NCBI GenBank assembly: GCA_949127695.1
Contig: CASBQH010000065.1
Coordinates: 1-15,541, forward strand
Direction of reading: 5' to 3'
DNA length: 15,541 nucleotides
DNA from: Synechococcales cyanobacterium PMM_0073
Lineage (GTDB): Bacteria; Cyanobacteriota; Cyanobacteriia; Elainellales; Elainellaceae
Shown: piece by piece, positions 1 through 7,936 of the stretch
Position numbering within the stretch: position 1 is the stretch's first letter
How the letters are laid out: each line of letters opens with the position of its first letter
Notes under the pieces: model-generated
The model's input: the letters and a program-made list of their open reading frames with translations, nothing else
Told to the model about the DNA's origin: nothing
The model's database searches: none
Translations under genes and position numbers: made by a program

Positions 1-168
1 GATGGAGCGGCGGCAGAAAACGTTCTCAATCTCCAGCAAAATCCTTGCCGCCATTGGCCAAACGCCTCCCAAAATTTCTGCTGCTTGCTCAGCGTAATGA
101 TAATTCACGTTTAGTTCAGGTTGGGTCGGTTAGGCTCGAAGTAATAGATAAAGTTCTCATCCAACATC
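1..168. other. Window edge, no gene firmly supported
   Basis: Short frames run off the left edge on both strands. The most protein-like is on the minus strand from a GTG at 108. It reads V-N-Y-H-Y-A-E-Q-A-A-E and continues open past position 1 as an amphipathic helix-like stretch. Frames +1 and +2 are also open over part of this stretch, ending at 114 and 97. No Shine-Dalgarno sequence precedes the GTG, and I do not recognise the protein. The rest, about 109-168, would be the leader of the gene starting at 169. I see no clear promoter or hairpin in it. Confidence 0.2.
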
Positions 169-678
169 ATGACTGCAATCACAAAATTTGAATTCTCTGC
201 CGCCAAATGGCGCACCGTCAGCCTTGCCACCCTGGCGATCTGGCTGGGCGGCAGTCTCGTGCTTGATACCGTGCTAATGCCGACGCTCTCTTCAGCTGGC
301 ATGATGACTCAGCCCGGTTTTGCCAGCGCAGGCTACAGCCTGTTTTGGATCTTTAATCATCTAGAAATGCTCTGCGCCGCGCTGATCCTAACCAGCCTGC
401 TGGTGATGCAAAACGCGGGCAGCCGAGTGTCGCGCTGGGTGCTGCCTGCGGCAGTTGGGCTTTTGGCGATCACGCTGGCTGATACCTACAGCCTCACCCC
501 CATGATGAGCGCACTTGGCCTTCAGCTCGATTTCTTTGCTGCCACCACGCCAATGCCAGCTGAAATGAACCAGCTCCACGCGGGCTACTGGCTGCTCGAA
601 GCCCTCAAGTTTGGCTTGGGTAGCGCAGTGCTGGCTGAAACCTATCGCTCGGTGAACCGTCAGTCAAACTTGGCTTAA
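169..678 (+). CDS. Small four-helix integral membrane protein (DUF4149-like)
   Basis: A 169-residue protein with a short polar N-terminus and four hydrophobic stretches, at about residues 17-38, 57-80, 89-107 and 136-155. The first helix carries W-L-G-G-S-L-V-L-D. The second is preceded by F-W-I-F-N-H-L-E. This layout and length resemble the small DUF4149/TMEM205-like membrane proteins common in cyanobacteria. The family call is from memory and moderate; no biochemical role is known to me. The ATG at 169 is the first ATG of the frame. No Shine-Dalgarno is visible ahead of it, which is common in cyanobacteria. The gene stands alone and converges on comM, 46 bases away. Confidence 0.75.
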   Translation: MTAITKFEFSAAKWRTVSLATLAIWLGGSLVLDTVLMPTLSSAGMMTQPGFASAGYSLFWIFNHLEMLCAALILTSLLVMQNAGSRVSRWVLPAAVGLLAITLADTYSLTPMMSALGLQLDFFAATTPMPAEMNQLHAGYWLLEALKFGLGSAVLAETYRSVNRQSNLA

Positions 679-680
679 GC

Positions 681-734
681 AATGCAGTAGCGATGCAGCA
701 GCAAAGCAGCGGGGCGGCTGGAGCCTACTGCATT
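681..734. terminator. Perfect 10-bp inverted repeat between convergent genes
   Basis: AATGCAGTAG at 681-690 is exactly complementary to CTACTGCATT at 725-734, with a 34-base GC-rich loop. The loop contains a smaller possible hairpin, CAGC/GCTG at 707-710 and 717-720. It lies between the ends of the DUF4149-like gene (678) and comM, and the right arm contains the comM stop codon. No U-tract follows on either strand, so it is not a classic intrinsic terminator. A bidirectional termination or mRNA 3'-end protecting hairpin is an inference. Confidence 0.35.
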
Positions 735-2251
735 CGATCAATGGTGCGATACTGAATCGCCTCAGCCACATGCGCCATCTTCAGCGCTTCGTCATCTGCC
801 AAGTCTGCAATGGTGCGTGACACCTTCAAGATCCGATCGGTGGCTCTAGCCGACAGCCCCAGCTTGCGAATCGCATTCTCTAGCAAACTGCGGATAGAGT
901 CATCCAGCTGGCAGCACTCGCGAATTTCGCCGCTCTGCATTTCAGCGTTGCAATGTAGGCCAGCCGCCTGAAACCGCTGATGCGCTATCTTCCTAGCCGC
1001 TTCCACGCGCTGCCGAACGGCCTCAGTTGGCTCACCTAAGCTCTGCTGAGTAATCTCTTCAGGCTTGAGCCGATTCACCGCCACCTGTAGGTCAATTCGA
1101 TCCATCAGCGGCCCCGATAGCTTCGCCCAATATTGCTCACGCTGGCGAGGCGAACAGGTGCAAGACTGGATCGTATCGCCAAAATAGCCGCAGGGACAGG
1201 GATTGGTGCTGGCCACCAGCGTGAATTTGGCCGGAAACGAAACGGCCTGTCGGGTTCTGGAAATGGTCACATGCCCGTCTTCGAGCGGCTGGCGCAAAAA
1301 CTCCAGCACCTCGCGTTTAAATTCTGTTAATTCATCCAAATAAAGAATGCCCCGGTGCGACAGCGAGATTTCGCCCGGTCGGGGGAAGCTGCCGCCGCCC
1401 ACCAATGACGGGCCAGAGGCCGAATGGTGCGGGCTGCGAAACGGACGTTCGCCGACTAGCGTGCCGCGATTTTTCAGCATCCCCGCCACCGAATGAATTT
1501 GAGTCACCTCTAGCGCTTCCTCAAAGCTCAGCTGCGGCATAATTCCGGGCAACCGCCGCGCCAGCATGGTTTTACCGCTGCCCGGTGGCCCAACAAACAC
1601 CAGATTATGCCCGCCTGCTGCCGCAATTTCTAACGCTCGTCGCGCATGAACCTGGCCTTTCACATCTTTTAGATCCAGTCCAGCCTGCCTTGCCGCAAAC
1701 AGCTGCTCAGTGCCGTCTAGATGCAGCGGGCTATAGCAGTCGGGCTGGTTCAAAAAATCGGTGACTTCGCCCAAATTCTGGAAGCCATAGACCTCCAGCC
1801 CCTTCACCACCGCCGCCTCACGAGCATTATCAGATGGCACAACCAGCTTTTTAATCCCCAGCGCCTGAGCGGCTGCCGCAATCGCAATCACGCCTGTCAC
1901 CGGATGCAGGCTGCCATCTAGCGACAGCTCACCCAAAAACAGCGTATGCTCCAGCAGCGTCAGGCTGATTTGCTCGGTAGCGGCCAAGACGCCAATGCTA
2001 ATCGGCAGGTCAAAGCTAGGGCCTTCTTTTCGCAGATCGGCGGGCATCAGATTTACGACCACTCGACGCATCGGGACGGCAAAGCCTGCATTTTTGAGCG
2101 CTGCTTTCACCCGCTCGCGGCTTTCCTGCACGGCGGCATCGGGTAATCCCACCACCACAATTCCCGGCAATCCACCCGCCACATCGACCTCAACGCCGAC
2201 TTTGACCGCATCAATCCCGACGAGCGCTGCACTCCAAACCCTGGCTAACAT
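725..2251 (-). CDS. comM: ComM/YifB-family Mg-chelatase-like AAA+ ATPase
   Basis: A full-length 508-residue protein; the family is usually about 500. Order of domains: an N-terminal Lon-protease-like (ChlI) fold to about residue 175; a Mg-chelatase AAA+ core with Walker A GPPGSGKT at 221-228 and Walker B GILYLDEL at 301-308; a four-cysteine loop, NPCPCGYFGD then CTC (C352, C354, C364, C366); M-D-R-I-D at 383-387; and a helical C-terminal lid ending R-M-Q. ComM is a hexameric helicase that promotes branch migration of incoming DNA during natural transformation, as shown in other bacteria. The role here is inferred from family. The ATG at 2251 fits the family start M-L-A-R-V-W-S and has GGAG 8 bases upstream. 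The frame is also open further upstream, to 2290, but an extension would lack homology. Confidence 0.95.
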   Translation of the reverse strand: MLARVWSAALVGIDAVKVGVEVDVAGGLPGIVVVGLPDAAVQESRERVKAALKNAGFAVPMRRVVVNLMPADLRKEGPSFDLPISIGVLAATEQISLTLLEHTLFLGELSLDGSLHPVTGVIAIAAAAQALGIKKLVVPSDNAREAAVVKGLEVYGFQNLGEVTDFLNQPDCYSPLHLDGTEQLFAARQAGLDLKDVKGQVHARRALEIAAAGGHNLVFVGPPGSGKTMLARRLPGIMPQLSFEEALEVTQIHSVAGMLKNRGTLVGERPFRSPHHSASGPSLVGGGSFPRPGEISLSHRGILYLDELTEFKREVLEFLRQPLEDGHVTISRTRQAVSFPAKFTLVASTNPCPCGYFGDTIQSCTCSPRQREQYWAKLSGPLMDRIDLQVAVNRLKPEEITQQSLGEPTEAVRQRVEAARKIAHQRFQAAGLHCNAEMQSGEIRECCQLDDSIRSLLENAIRKLGLSARATDRILKVSRTIADLADDEALKMAHVAEAIQYRTIDRMQ

Positions 2252-2453
2252 AGCAAATTCTCCGATGCCCCAAAAATTCTCTGTAGCCACAGAATGCCCA
2301 AGATGGTCGGCTGTAGGGCGGTTGGAATTAATTCGTCACAGGTGATTTGTCTTAAAAGCCGTAAATCTTCGCAGTGCATTTTGGCCGGTCTCAGCCCACA
2401 ATGAGCGATAGACTCAGCGAATGGGTGCATTGGCAAATTGAGGGAAGTTTTTT
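2252..2453. promoter_or_regulatory. Divergent spacer between comM and the TPR gene
   Basis: These 202 bases must hold the promoters of both divergent genes. A perfect 10-bp palindrome, GAATTAATTC, lies at 2325-2334, near the middle, and the sequence around 2324-2355 is AT-rich. I could not pair convincing -35 and -10 boxes. GAGGGAAG shortly before the ATG at 2454 gives the TPR gene a usable ribosome site. No hairpin with a T-tract was seen. Confidence 0.35.
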
Positions 2454-3680
2454 ATGAGTTCTGATCAGCCGCCTGCCTCTCAGCCGTCCAAGATCGATCC
2501 TAAGTTCTTTAAGAGCCTCCAGTTTGATCAAGTTGCGGCTAACCCTGACGAGATTGAGCAATATGTGATCAGCAAGCTCTGCGAAGCGCTGGCGCAGCTA
2601 ACGGCAATTATTTCCGATCATCCTGATCAGGCTAAGGCATTCTATCAGCGCGGCGTGGTGCATTCAGCTCTGGGCAACTCAGGTTCGGCGCTGCAAAATT
2701 TTTCGCAGGCAATTGAGCTTGATCCGGCCTACAGTCAGGCTTATTGCAGCCGGGGCATGGAGCAGTTGGGGCTAAAAGATGCCGCTGGGGCAATTGCCGA
2801 CTTCACCTGCGCGCTCGATCTAGAGCCAGCCGGACGCAGCGCCTATATTGTCAATGCCTACGTGAATCGCGGGGCGCTACAGGCACGATCTGGCAGGCTG
2901 GAGATGGCGCTGCAAGACTTTTCGCAGGCGCTCCAGCTCAAGCCTGACTTTGCGCCAGCCTATTACAACCGAGGCAACGCTTTTTACCTGATGCAGCAAT
3001 ATGCTGCCGCCATTGCCGACTACAGCCGCGCAATTGCCATCAACGCCAGCTATGCGACTGCCTACTGCAATCGTGGCGCGGCGCTGGCGGCAACGGGTGA
3101 GCGCAATGCTGCCTTGGCCGACTATGCCGCCGCAATCGCCGCTGATCCAGACTATGCAGAAGCTTACTTTAATCGGGGCAATAGTTTCGCGACAATGGGT
3201 GAATGGCAGCAGGCAGTGGCCGACTACAGCCAAACTCTGGCGCTTCAGCCAAACTTTGTAGAAGCGCTCTGCAACCGCGCTAAAGTTTGGCAGAATTTAG
3301 GCGAGTTTCAAGCAGCGCTGCAAGACTACGATGCGGCAATTGCCCTACAGCCGCAGGCGAGCCTCTATGGCCATCGAGCCATGTTGCAATATGAGCTGGG
3401 CAACCCAGCGGCAGCAATCGCTGATCTGAGCCAGCTGCTCCAGCTCGCTCCTAACGCCGATGCCTATAATAATCGCGGCGTGATCCGGGCAGAGGCTGGC
3501 GATTACCAGGGCGCAGTCGCTGACTATACCGCAGCGCTTCAGCTCGACCCAGACTGCGCGGACGCATACCGGAATCGCGGCAATGCTAAGGCAGAGTTAA
3601 ATGATCAAACCGGGGCGGCGGCAGATTGGGATCTGGCGGCGGCGCTAGAGGGCAACAGCTCGCCTACAACCGCCCTTTAG
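2454..3680 (+). CDS. Ten-unit tetratricopeptide repeat (TPR) protein
   Basis: A 408-residue protein made almost wholly of TPRs. After a polar N-terminus (residues 1-55) come about ten 34-residue units, from residue 60 to about 400. Each shows the A-Y-x-N-R-G helix A and the A-x-x-D-Y/F-x-x-A-I/L helix B, ending D-P or Q-P. One unit, near residue 125, is lengthened by a few residues. Such arrays are protein-docking scaffolds; the partner is unknown. There is no signal peptide or membrane segment, so it is probably cytoplasmic. The ATG at 2454 follows GAGGGAAG. Its TAG (3678-3680) overlaps the stop codon of the convergent pentapeptide gene. Confidence 0.92.
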   Translation: MSSDQPPASQPSKIDPKFFKSLQFDQVAANPDEIEQYVISKLCEALAQLTAIISDHPDQAKAFYQRGVVHSALGNSGSALQNFSQAIELDPAYSQAYCSRGMEQLGLKDAAGAIADFTCALDLEPAGRSAYIVNAYVNRGALQARSGRLEMALQDFSQALQLKPDFAPAYYNRGNAFYLMQQYAAAIADYSRAIAINASYATAYCNRGAALAATGERNAALADYAAAIAADPDYAEAYFNRGNSFATMGEWQQAVADYSQTLALQPNFVEALCNRAKVWQNLGEFQAALQDYDAAIALQPQASLYGHRAMLQYELGNPAAAIADLSQLLQLAPNADAYNNRGVIRAEAGDYQGAVADYTAALQLDPDCADAYRNRGNAKAELNDQTGAAADWDLAAALEGNSSPTTAL

Positions 3681-4531
3681 AACGCCATATATTGCAGGAG
3701 TTGCAGTGCTACGCCCGCCAAGCCGCCCAGCACGTTGAGGATATTGCCGCCCGCCCCGCCGCCGTTGACTCGCCGCTTTTGTTCTTCTGCATAAGCCTCT
3801 TCAGACTGCTGAATCCCGGTGGCAAACTGAGTTGAAACCTGCTGTCCCTGCTCGTTGTTTTGGGCAGTGTAGAGCCGATTGGCTTCCTGCGCGTCGGTGA
3901 TTGCGCCAGCCCGGTCAGCAAGGCGCAGGCGGGCAATGCTGCGCGCCATATGGGCATGGGCAAAATCAGGCTTAAGGCCAATCGCCTGATTGTAGTAATA
4001 GATAGAATCCCGGAAATTGCCGCGCCCCGCTTCCTGCATCCCCCAGCGATAGTAGCTCTCAGCGGTGGCGATATTGTCGGGCAAGCCGACGGCTCCTAGC
4101 ATGGTTGTGTCTTGCAAGTTGGCATTTTCTAAGTTGGCGTTGAGCAAGATGGCATCCCGCAGATCGGCTCCGCTCAGATCGGCTCCGCTCAGGTTTGCGC
4201 CCGTTAGGTCAACGCCGTATAGCGCCGCGCCCGACAGCTGCGCGCCGCTGAGGTTGGCTCCACTCAAGTCAGCATGGCTGAGGTTGGCTTGGATCAAATT
4301 GGCGTCTGATAGATTGGCTCCGCTGAGACGGGCGTAGACCAAGCCCGCTTTGTTCAGCTCGCAGCGGGCGCATTCGTTGGTATTTAGCAGCTGCTGCGTA
4401 TGCTCTAAGTTTTCAGCCTTGGCCGGGATCGCCAGTAGAGTGGTTGCGGTGATGGTTGCGGTGACGGTTGCCGCGACATTCGCCGTGACCAGAGCGAGAC
4501 CAGAGAGGGTGCCAAAGATCCGGGGTTTCAT
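3677..4531 (-). CDS. Exported pentapeptide-repeat protein with C-terminal TPR
   Basis: A 284-residue protein. Residues 1-39 form a signal peptide: M-K-P-R, a long Ala/Val/Thr-rich core, then I-P-A-K-A just before E-N. Next is the cyanobacterial lead-in C-A-R-C-E-L (C54, C57) and about 17 pentapeptides of A(N/D)LSG type, residues 59-147, which build a right-handed beta-helix. Residues 157-222 look like two TPR helical pairs. A Gln/Glu-rich stretch, a Gly-rich linker and a hydrophobic tail (262-284) follow. The location is probably periplasm or thylakoid lumen, with a structural or docking role; no partner is known. The ATG at 4531 has AGGG 9 bases upstream and starts exactly at the signal peptide. 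A TTG at 4579 would add 16 residues and is less likely. Confidence 0.9.
   Translation of the reverse strand: MKPRIFGTLSGLALVTANVAATVTATITATTLLAIPAKAENLEHTQQLLNTNECARCELNKAGLVYARLSGANLSDANLIQANLSHADLSGANLSGAQLSGAALYGVDLTGANLSGADLSGADLRDAILLNANLENANLQDTTMLGAVGLPDNIATAESYYRWGMQEAGRGNFRDSIYYYNQAIGLKPDFAHAHMARSIARLRLADRAGAITDAQEANRLYTAQNNEQGQQVSTQFATGIQQSEEAYAEEQKRRVNGGGAGGNILNVLGGLAGVALQLLQYMAF
4160..4189 (-). repeat. Perfect 15-bp tandem duplication inside the pentapeptide array
   Basis: CAGATCGGCTCCGCT occurs twice back to back, at 4160-4174 and 4175-4189. On the minus strand it encodes residues 115-124, SGADL twice. The other pentapeptides of the array differ at synonymous positions, so this pair is probably a recent slippage duplication. 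Confidence 0.9.
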
Positions 4532-4643
4532 AGGTTTATGCCCTACATCTAGAGCTGTCTTAAAAAATATCTTGACCAAAGTGTACTGAAAAATTCAGGT
4601 TTTGCCTACGGTGGAAAATTAATTAAAGTGATTCAAGGCAAAT
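4532..4643 (-). promoter_or_regulatory. Spacer between helicase and pentapeptide gene
   Basis: A 112-base AT-rich stretch between two genes on the same strand. It contains a small palindrome, CTGAAAAATTCAG at 4587-4599, and runs of A/T at 4560-4570 and near 4620. It probably holds the pentapeptide gene's own promoter, but I cannot assign -35 and -10 boxes. No strong terminator for the helicase gene is seen, so read-through is possible. Confidence 0.3.
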
Positions 4644-6257
4644 TCAAAGCGGATTGCTGGAGTCACCCTGCGGAAAAAATACCTCCTGCCAGCTGTCAAA
4701 GCCAAACTCCTGCTGAAACTCTTCCACCACCCAGGCAATTGACTTGCCCTGCTGCTGGGCAACTTTGACCAGATAATCGCGGTAGGCATGACGATCTTTG
4801 AGGCTGGGCTGATCGCCAAAGATGGAGCCGAGACACCAGTCGGGTTCGGGAGAACAGTGGAACTGCTCAAAAAACAGCCGCTTAGCCCAGTTGGGGGCTG
4901 CCCCTTCGCGAAATGCCCGCTGCCGCTGCACCTGAAAAAAGTCCGACATTTTGCGGCGCTCAATCTGACGCAGCAGCTCCTCGCTATAGACCTCGACCAA
5001 ATCTTCAGCCTGGATCTGCGGCTGGCTGTCCCAGCAGTGCCTACAGCCGGGGCAGGTCATCACGAAGCCCCAGACCAAGCGGTTGCAGTCGGGGCATTGC
5101 TTGGTGGGCTTGGCTTCGCTGCTGCCCGGTTCCTGACGAGTCGGCAGACCATATTCCTGAATATCTTCCGGGAAGCCCAGCCGCTTCAGGTTGTTAGCCT
5201 GATCCAAAATAATCCCAAACTTTTTGCCGCTGGCGGGCGAGATTCGCATCACCCGGCCAATCTGCTGGTAGTGCAGGGCGCGAGACTGGGTTGGCCGCAG
5301 CAGCAGCCCCACTTCAACGCTCGGCTCGTCAAAGCCAATGCTAATCACGTTGCAGGAAGTCAAAACTTGCAGCCAGCCCCGCCCCAAATCGCGGTAAAGC
5401 TGCTGTCGTTCTTTAATCGGCGTGCTGCCATCTACCACCGCTGCCGCCACGCCGATTGCTTTGAATGCTTCAGCCACATGCTTGGCGTGCTCCACATCCA
5501 CGCAGAAGGCAATTGTGCGTTTACCGGGGGTGAGCCGCTGCCATTCTTCGACAATGCGGGCGACGAGTTCGGGCTGGTCGCAGGCGTTTCGCAGGTCGCG
5601 CTCGTCAAAGTCACCGGCCACCGTGCGAACGCCAGACAGATCGATCTGCGAGTCGCTGGGCACGCCGTAATACTGCATGGCGGCCAGAAACCCCAGCCGC
5701 TGTAGCTCCGCTGGAATTGGCGTGCAGACAAAGCTCTGCATATGGTCGCCCAGCTGGTCGCGCCCCAGCCGATAGGGCGTGGCGGTCATGGCGAGATGCA
5801 CGGCGCGGGGATGCGTTTTGTAGATAATTTCTTGGCCAATCTGGCTAAAGACGGTCGTATGGCCTTCGTCGAAAAACACGACTTGGGCTGGCCAATCCCG
5901 CCACCAGGAGCGCTTTTCCATCGTTTGAATGCTGGCAATCTGAATCGGCGCATCGGGGTCTTCGCGCCAGCCCGCCTTGATAAAGCCGCAGCGCAGCCCA
6001 AACGCCTGCATTTTTTCGTAGGTTTGCCCCACCAGCACATCTAGATGCACCAGAAACATCAGCCGCAGACCGCGCGCTGCCGTGTCAGCACAGATTTTGC
6101 CGCCAATCACTGTCTTTCCGGCTCCCGTGCCCGCAATGATTGCCACCCGGCGATAGCCCTGCCCTAGCTTGACGTAGAGATCTTTGATTACCCGGCTCTG
6201 GTAGGAGCGCAGCTGAGGCGGCTGGAGGGCTGGGGGCTGGACGCGATCTGCGGACAT
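4644..6257 (-). CDS. RadD/YejH-like superfamily 2 DNA helicase with zinc finger
   Basis: A 537-residue SF2 ATPase. Motifs: L-R-S-Y-Q Q-motif-like at 16-20; Walker A GTGAGKT at 43-49; motif II DEGH at 130-133; motif III MTATPYRLG at 157-165; motif V around ISIGFDEP at 305-312; motif VI QQIGRVMR at 331-338. A CPDC...CPGC zinc finger lies at 388-405, with an extra Cys at 408. A C-terminal helical region follows. Order and motif wording (L-R-P-T before motif VI, the zinc finger after it) match E. coli RadD/YejH, a double-strand-break repair and RecA-accessory helicase. The repair role here is inference. I chose ATG 6257 over TTG 6299 because the TTG extension has no homology-like content and would bury a LexA-like site. 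The gene lies 65 bases downstream of a membrane-protein gene on the same strand. Confidence 0.85.
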   Translation of the reverse strand: MSADRVQPPALQPPQLRSYQSRVIKDLYVKLGQGYRRVAIIAGTGAGKTVIGGKICADTAARGLRLMFLVHLDVLVGQTYEKMQAFGLRCGFIKAGWREDPDAPIQIASIQTMEKRSWWRDWPAQVVFFDEGHTTVFSQIGQEIIYKTHPRAVHLAMTATPYRLGRDQLGDHMQSFVCTPIPAELQRLGFLAAMQYYGVPSDSQIDLSGVRTVAGDFDERDLRNACDQPELVARIVEEWQRLTPGKRTIAFCVDVEHAKHVAEAFKAIGVAAAVVDGSTPIKERQQLYRDLGRGWLQVLTSCNVISIGFDEPSVEVGLLLRPTQSRALHYQQIGRVMRISPASGKKFGIILDQANNLKRLGFPEDIQEYGLPTRQEPGSSEAKPTKQCPDCNRLVWGFVMTCPGCRHCWDSQPQIQAEDLVEVYSEELLRQIERRKMSDFFQVQRQRAFREGAAPNWAKRLFFEQFHCSPEPDWCLGSIFGDQPSLKDRHAYRDYLVKVAQQQGKSIAWVVEEFQQEFGFDSWQEVFFPQGDSSNPL

Positions 6258-6283
6258 ATCAGGTGCTTGTACAAGAGTTCGAG

Positions 6284-6297
6284 TGAACAACTGTACC
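6284..6297 (-). promoter_or_regulatory. LexA-box-like site in front of the RadD-like helicase
   Basis: Read on the minus strand, the 14 bases are GGTACAGTTGTTCA. The published Anabaena LexA box, as I recall it, is RGTACNNNDGTWCB; this site fits 13 of 14 positions, with only the last base off. It ends 26 bases before the ATG at 6257, a plausible operator position. A second small palindrome, CTTGTACAAG, lies between it and the start (6266-6275). LexA control of this gene is inference. Confidence 0.5.
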
Positions 6298-6322
6298 AAA
6301 TTTGTCGCTCAATCGGGGCTAA

Positions 6323-7936
6323 TTAATCGGGACGGCTGTAGATTAAATAATCAGAATTGCGATAGGCCACCGGCAGCGGCAGCGCATGATTGGTCAGCGT
6401 CATGAAGTAGCTAGCCTGATATTTGTCCATCAGCGCGTTCACCTGAGCCGCACTGAGGTCGTAGTAGTTTTGCCGCAGCGTTGCCCGAATAGTGGCGCGG
6501 GGATCTTGGGTGCGGAACTGGTCGGGCAGCGGGAAACTGCCGCCGTTGAGGTCGCCCAGCCGCTCATACCATTCCACAATGCCAGCTTTGGTCTGGGGCA
6601 GCAGCTTATATTTGGCCACCGTCGGGCGCTCGGCTAGCCAGGTAAACTCGACAAAATCCACGGGCGACGTCACTACCAGGCTGTCGGCAGGCGTCTCTTG
6701 CTTCACCCAGTCGCAGAGTTCTTTAAAAGCAGCATCCGCCACCGGAAACTGCCTCAAGGCCAGCAGCTGCATCCCCAGCAGTCCAGTCTGCAAAATTCCT
6801 GCCAGCAGCAGCAGACCCAGGCAGGCTGGAACCAATCGCTGCCGCCATTGAGCCGAAATGCCTTGCTGGATGGCTGCGGCGAGCAGCAGATAGGTGGCTA
6901 GCGGCAGCATGATATCGCCAACTCGAAACGGATAATATTGGAGCAGAGCGCCTGCTTGATCAAATGGCGTGACCAGTAGGCCAATCCCAAACGGGATCAG
7001 GCTGACCCAGGTAAACCGGGCGAGCTGCATTTGGGCTGCTAGTGGAAACAGCTTGTCTGGGTGCAAGCGCGTCTGCTGTCGTAGCATTCGCCCGACTGCC
7101 CAGAAAGCGAATAAGAATAAGATCAGCCGCCCAAACCAAACTGACCAGATGAACGGGTTGAGGTGATGCGGCAGACGCAGAAACACATAGATCGCCGATG
7201 GCGCAATGGCTGAGACGGGTGTGGGGGCAGTCAGCTGAGCTAGCACAGGCCGAATTGCAAACAGACTGGTGCTGAGGTAGAGGCCGATGCAAATGAGGGG
7301 CAGCCAGCCGCTCTGCCGCAGCCGACGGCGCGAGTGGGGATCGAGCGCTAGCGTGCCTGCCGCAATCAAGGCCGCCCAGCCGCCCACCAGCACATGAAAC
7401 GAGGTGGCAATGCCCAGCAGCAGCGCCATCCAGCGGTAGCGGCCATCCAGCAGCAGCCAGAGCGCCAGCAGCACAAAGCCATAGGCCAGCGCTTTGGCCT
7501 CTAGCCGACCCACCGCCCATTCTGAGGCAATCACGCCCTGACTCGCGCCCAAAATAAACAGCTCAACGGCCAGAATCAGCGGCAGAAATTTTAGCTTCAG
7601 CTGCTCGCCAATTTGCACCAGCGCTGTGGCCACTAAGCCAAAGCAGATCAGGCGACCCATGATGGAAGTTGCCAAAAACCCGCAGCCAACAATCAGCCCG
7701 CCCGCTAGCCCTTCAAACAGCTGCCGATAGCTCTCAGGCTGGTTCAAATACCAGTCGCCCGGAATCCAGCTGGGATCGACATGCTGGCGAGCCAAGGGCA
7801 AAACATCTGCTTCGTTGACCGGCCCCATATTGCCGTCAAACAGCCACCGCAGGCTAATCAGCGCCATCACAATCAGAATTTTGCTCAGCAGAGTCAGCGG
7901 CGCGCCGGACGAGCTGAATGGCTTGAGGTTCAACAC
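6323..7936 (-). CDS. Multi-pass membrane protein, DUF6798-like (GT-C-like layout)
   Basis: A 537-residue protein. About ten hydrophobic helices lie between residues 18 and 395. A soluble C-terminal domain follows (about 400-537), with C-D-W-V-K-Q, T-S-P-V-D-F and an A-E-R-P-T segment. The first loop holds acidic N-E-A-D-V-L-P (D44) and D-P-S-W-I-P-G-D-W-Y-L-N-Q at 54-66. The pattern of early acidic loop, many helices and a C-terminal extracytoplasmic domain recalls GT-C glycosyltransferases; the wording matches the cyanobacterial DUF6798 family as I remember it. No substrate can be named. The first in-frame start is GTG at 7936, with GGGAG about 12 bases upstream; the next Met is residue 24. 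It is probably expressed with, or upstream of, the helicase gene. Confidence 0.8.
   Translation of the reverse strand: MLNLKPFSSSGAPLTLLSKILIVMALISLRWLFDGNMGPVNEADVLPLARQHVDPSWIPGDWYLNQPESYRQLFEGLAGGLIVGCGFLATSIMGRLICFGLVATALVQIGEQLKLKFLPLILAVELFILGASQGVIASEWAVGRLEAKALAYGFVLLALWLLLDGRYRWMALLLGIATSFHVLVGGWAALIAAGTLALDPHSRRRLRQSGWLPLICIGLYLSTSLFAIRPVLAQLTAPTPVSAIAPSAIYVFLRLPHHLNPFIWSVWFGRLILFLFAFWAVGRMLRQQTRLHPDKLFPLAAQMQLARFTWVSLIPFGIGLLVTPFDQAGALLQYYPFRVGDIMLPLATYLLLAAAIQQGISAQWRQRLVPACLGLLLLAGILQTGLLGMQLLALRQFPVADAAFKELCDWVKQETPADSLVVTSPVDFVEFTWLAERPTVAKYKLLPQTKAGIVEWYERLGDLNGGSFPLPDQFRTQDPRATIRATLRQNYYDLSAAQVNALMDKYQASYFMTLTNHALPLPVAYRNSDYLIYSRPD

Noticed and set aside
1..108. Partial minus-strand gene starting at GTG 108
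   Set aside because: Too short to judge, without a ribosome site, and the opposite strand is equally open; kept only as a note on the window edge.
1995..2345. Plus-strand frame of 116 codons over the comM start and spacer
   Set aside because: It is antisense to the conserved N-terminus of ComM; its Thr/Pro-rich product is typical of a reversed frame.
2245..2436. Minus-strand 63-codon frame covering the comM leader
   Set aside because: It overlaps the well-supported comM ribosome site and start, and the product has no recognisable features.
4788..5705. Long plus-strand frame of 305 codons opposite the helicase gene
   Set aside because: It mirrors the strong codon pattern of the minus-strand helicase, which has all SF2 motifs; the translated product shows no family features.
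6960..7520. Minus-strand frame of 186 codons inside the DUF6798-like gene
   Set aside because: It is an out-of-frame shadow, rich in Ala, Ser and His, lying inside a convincing membrane-protein frame.
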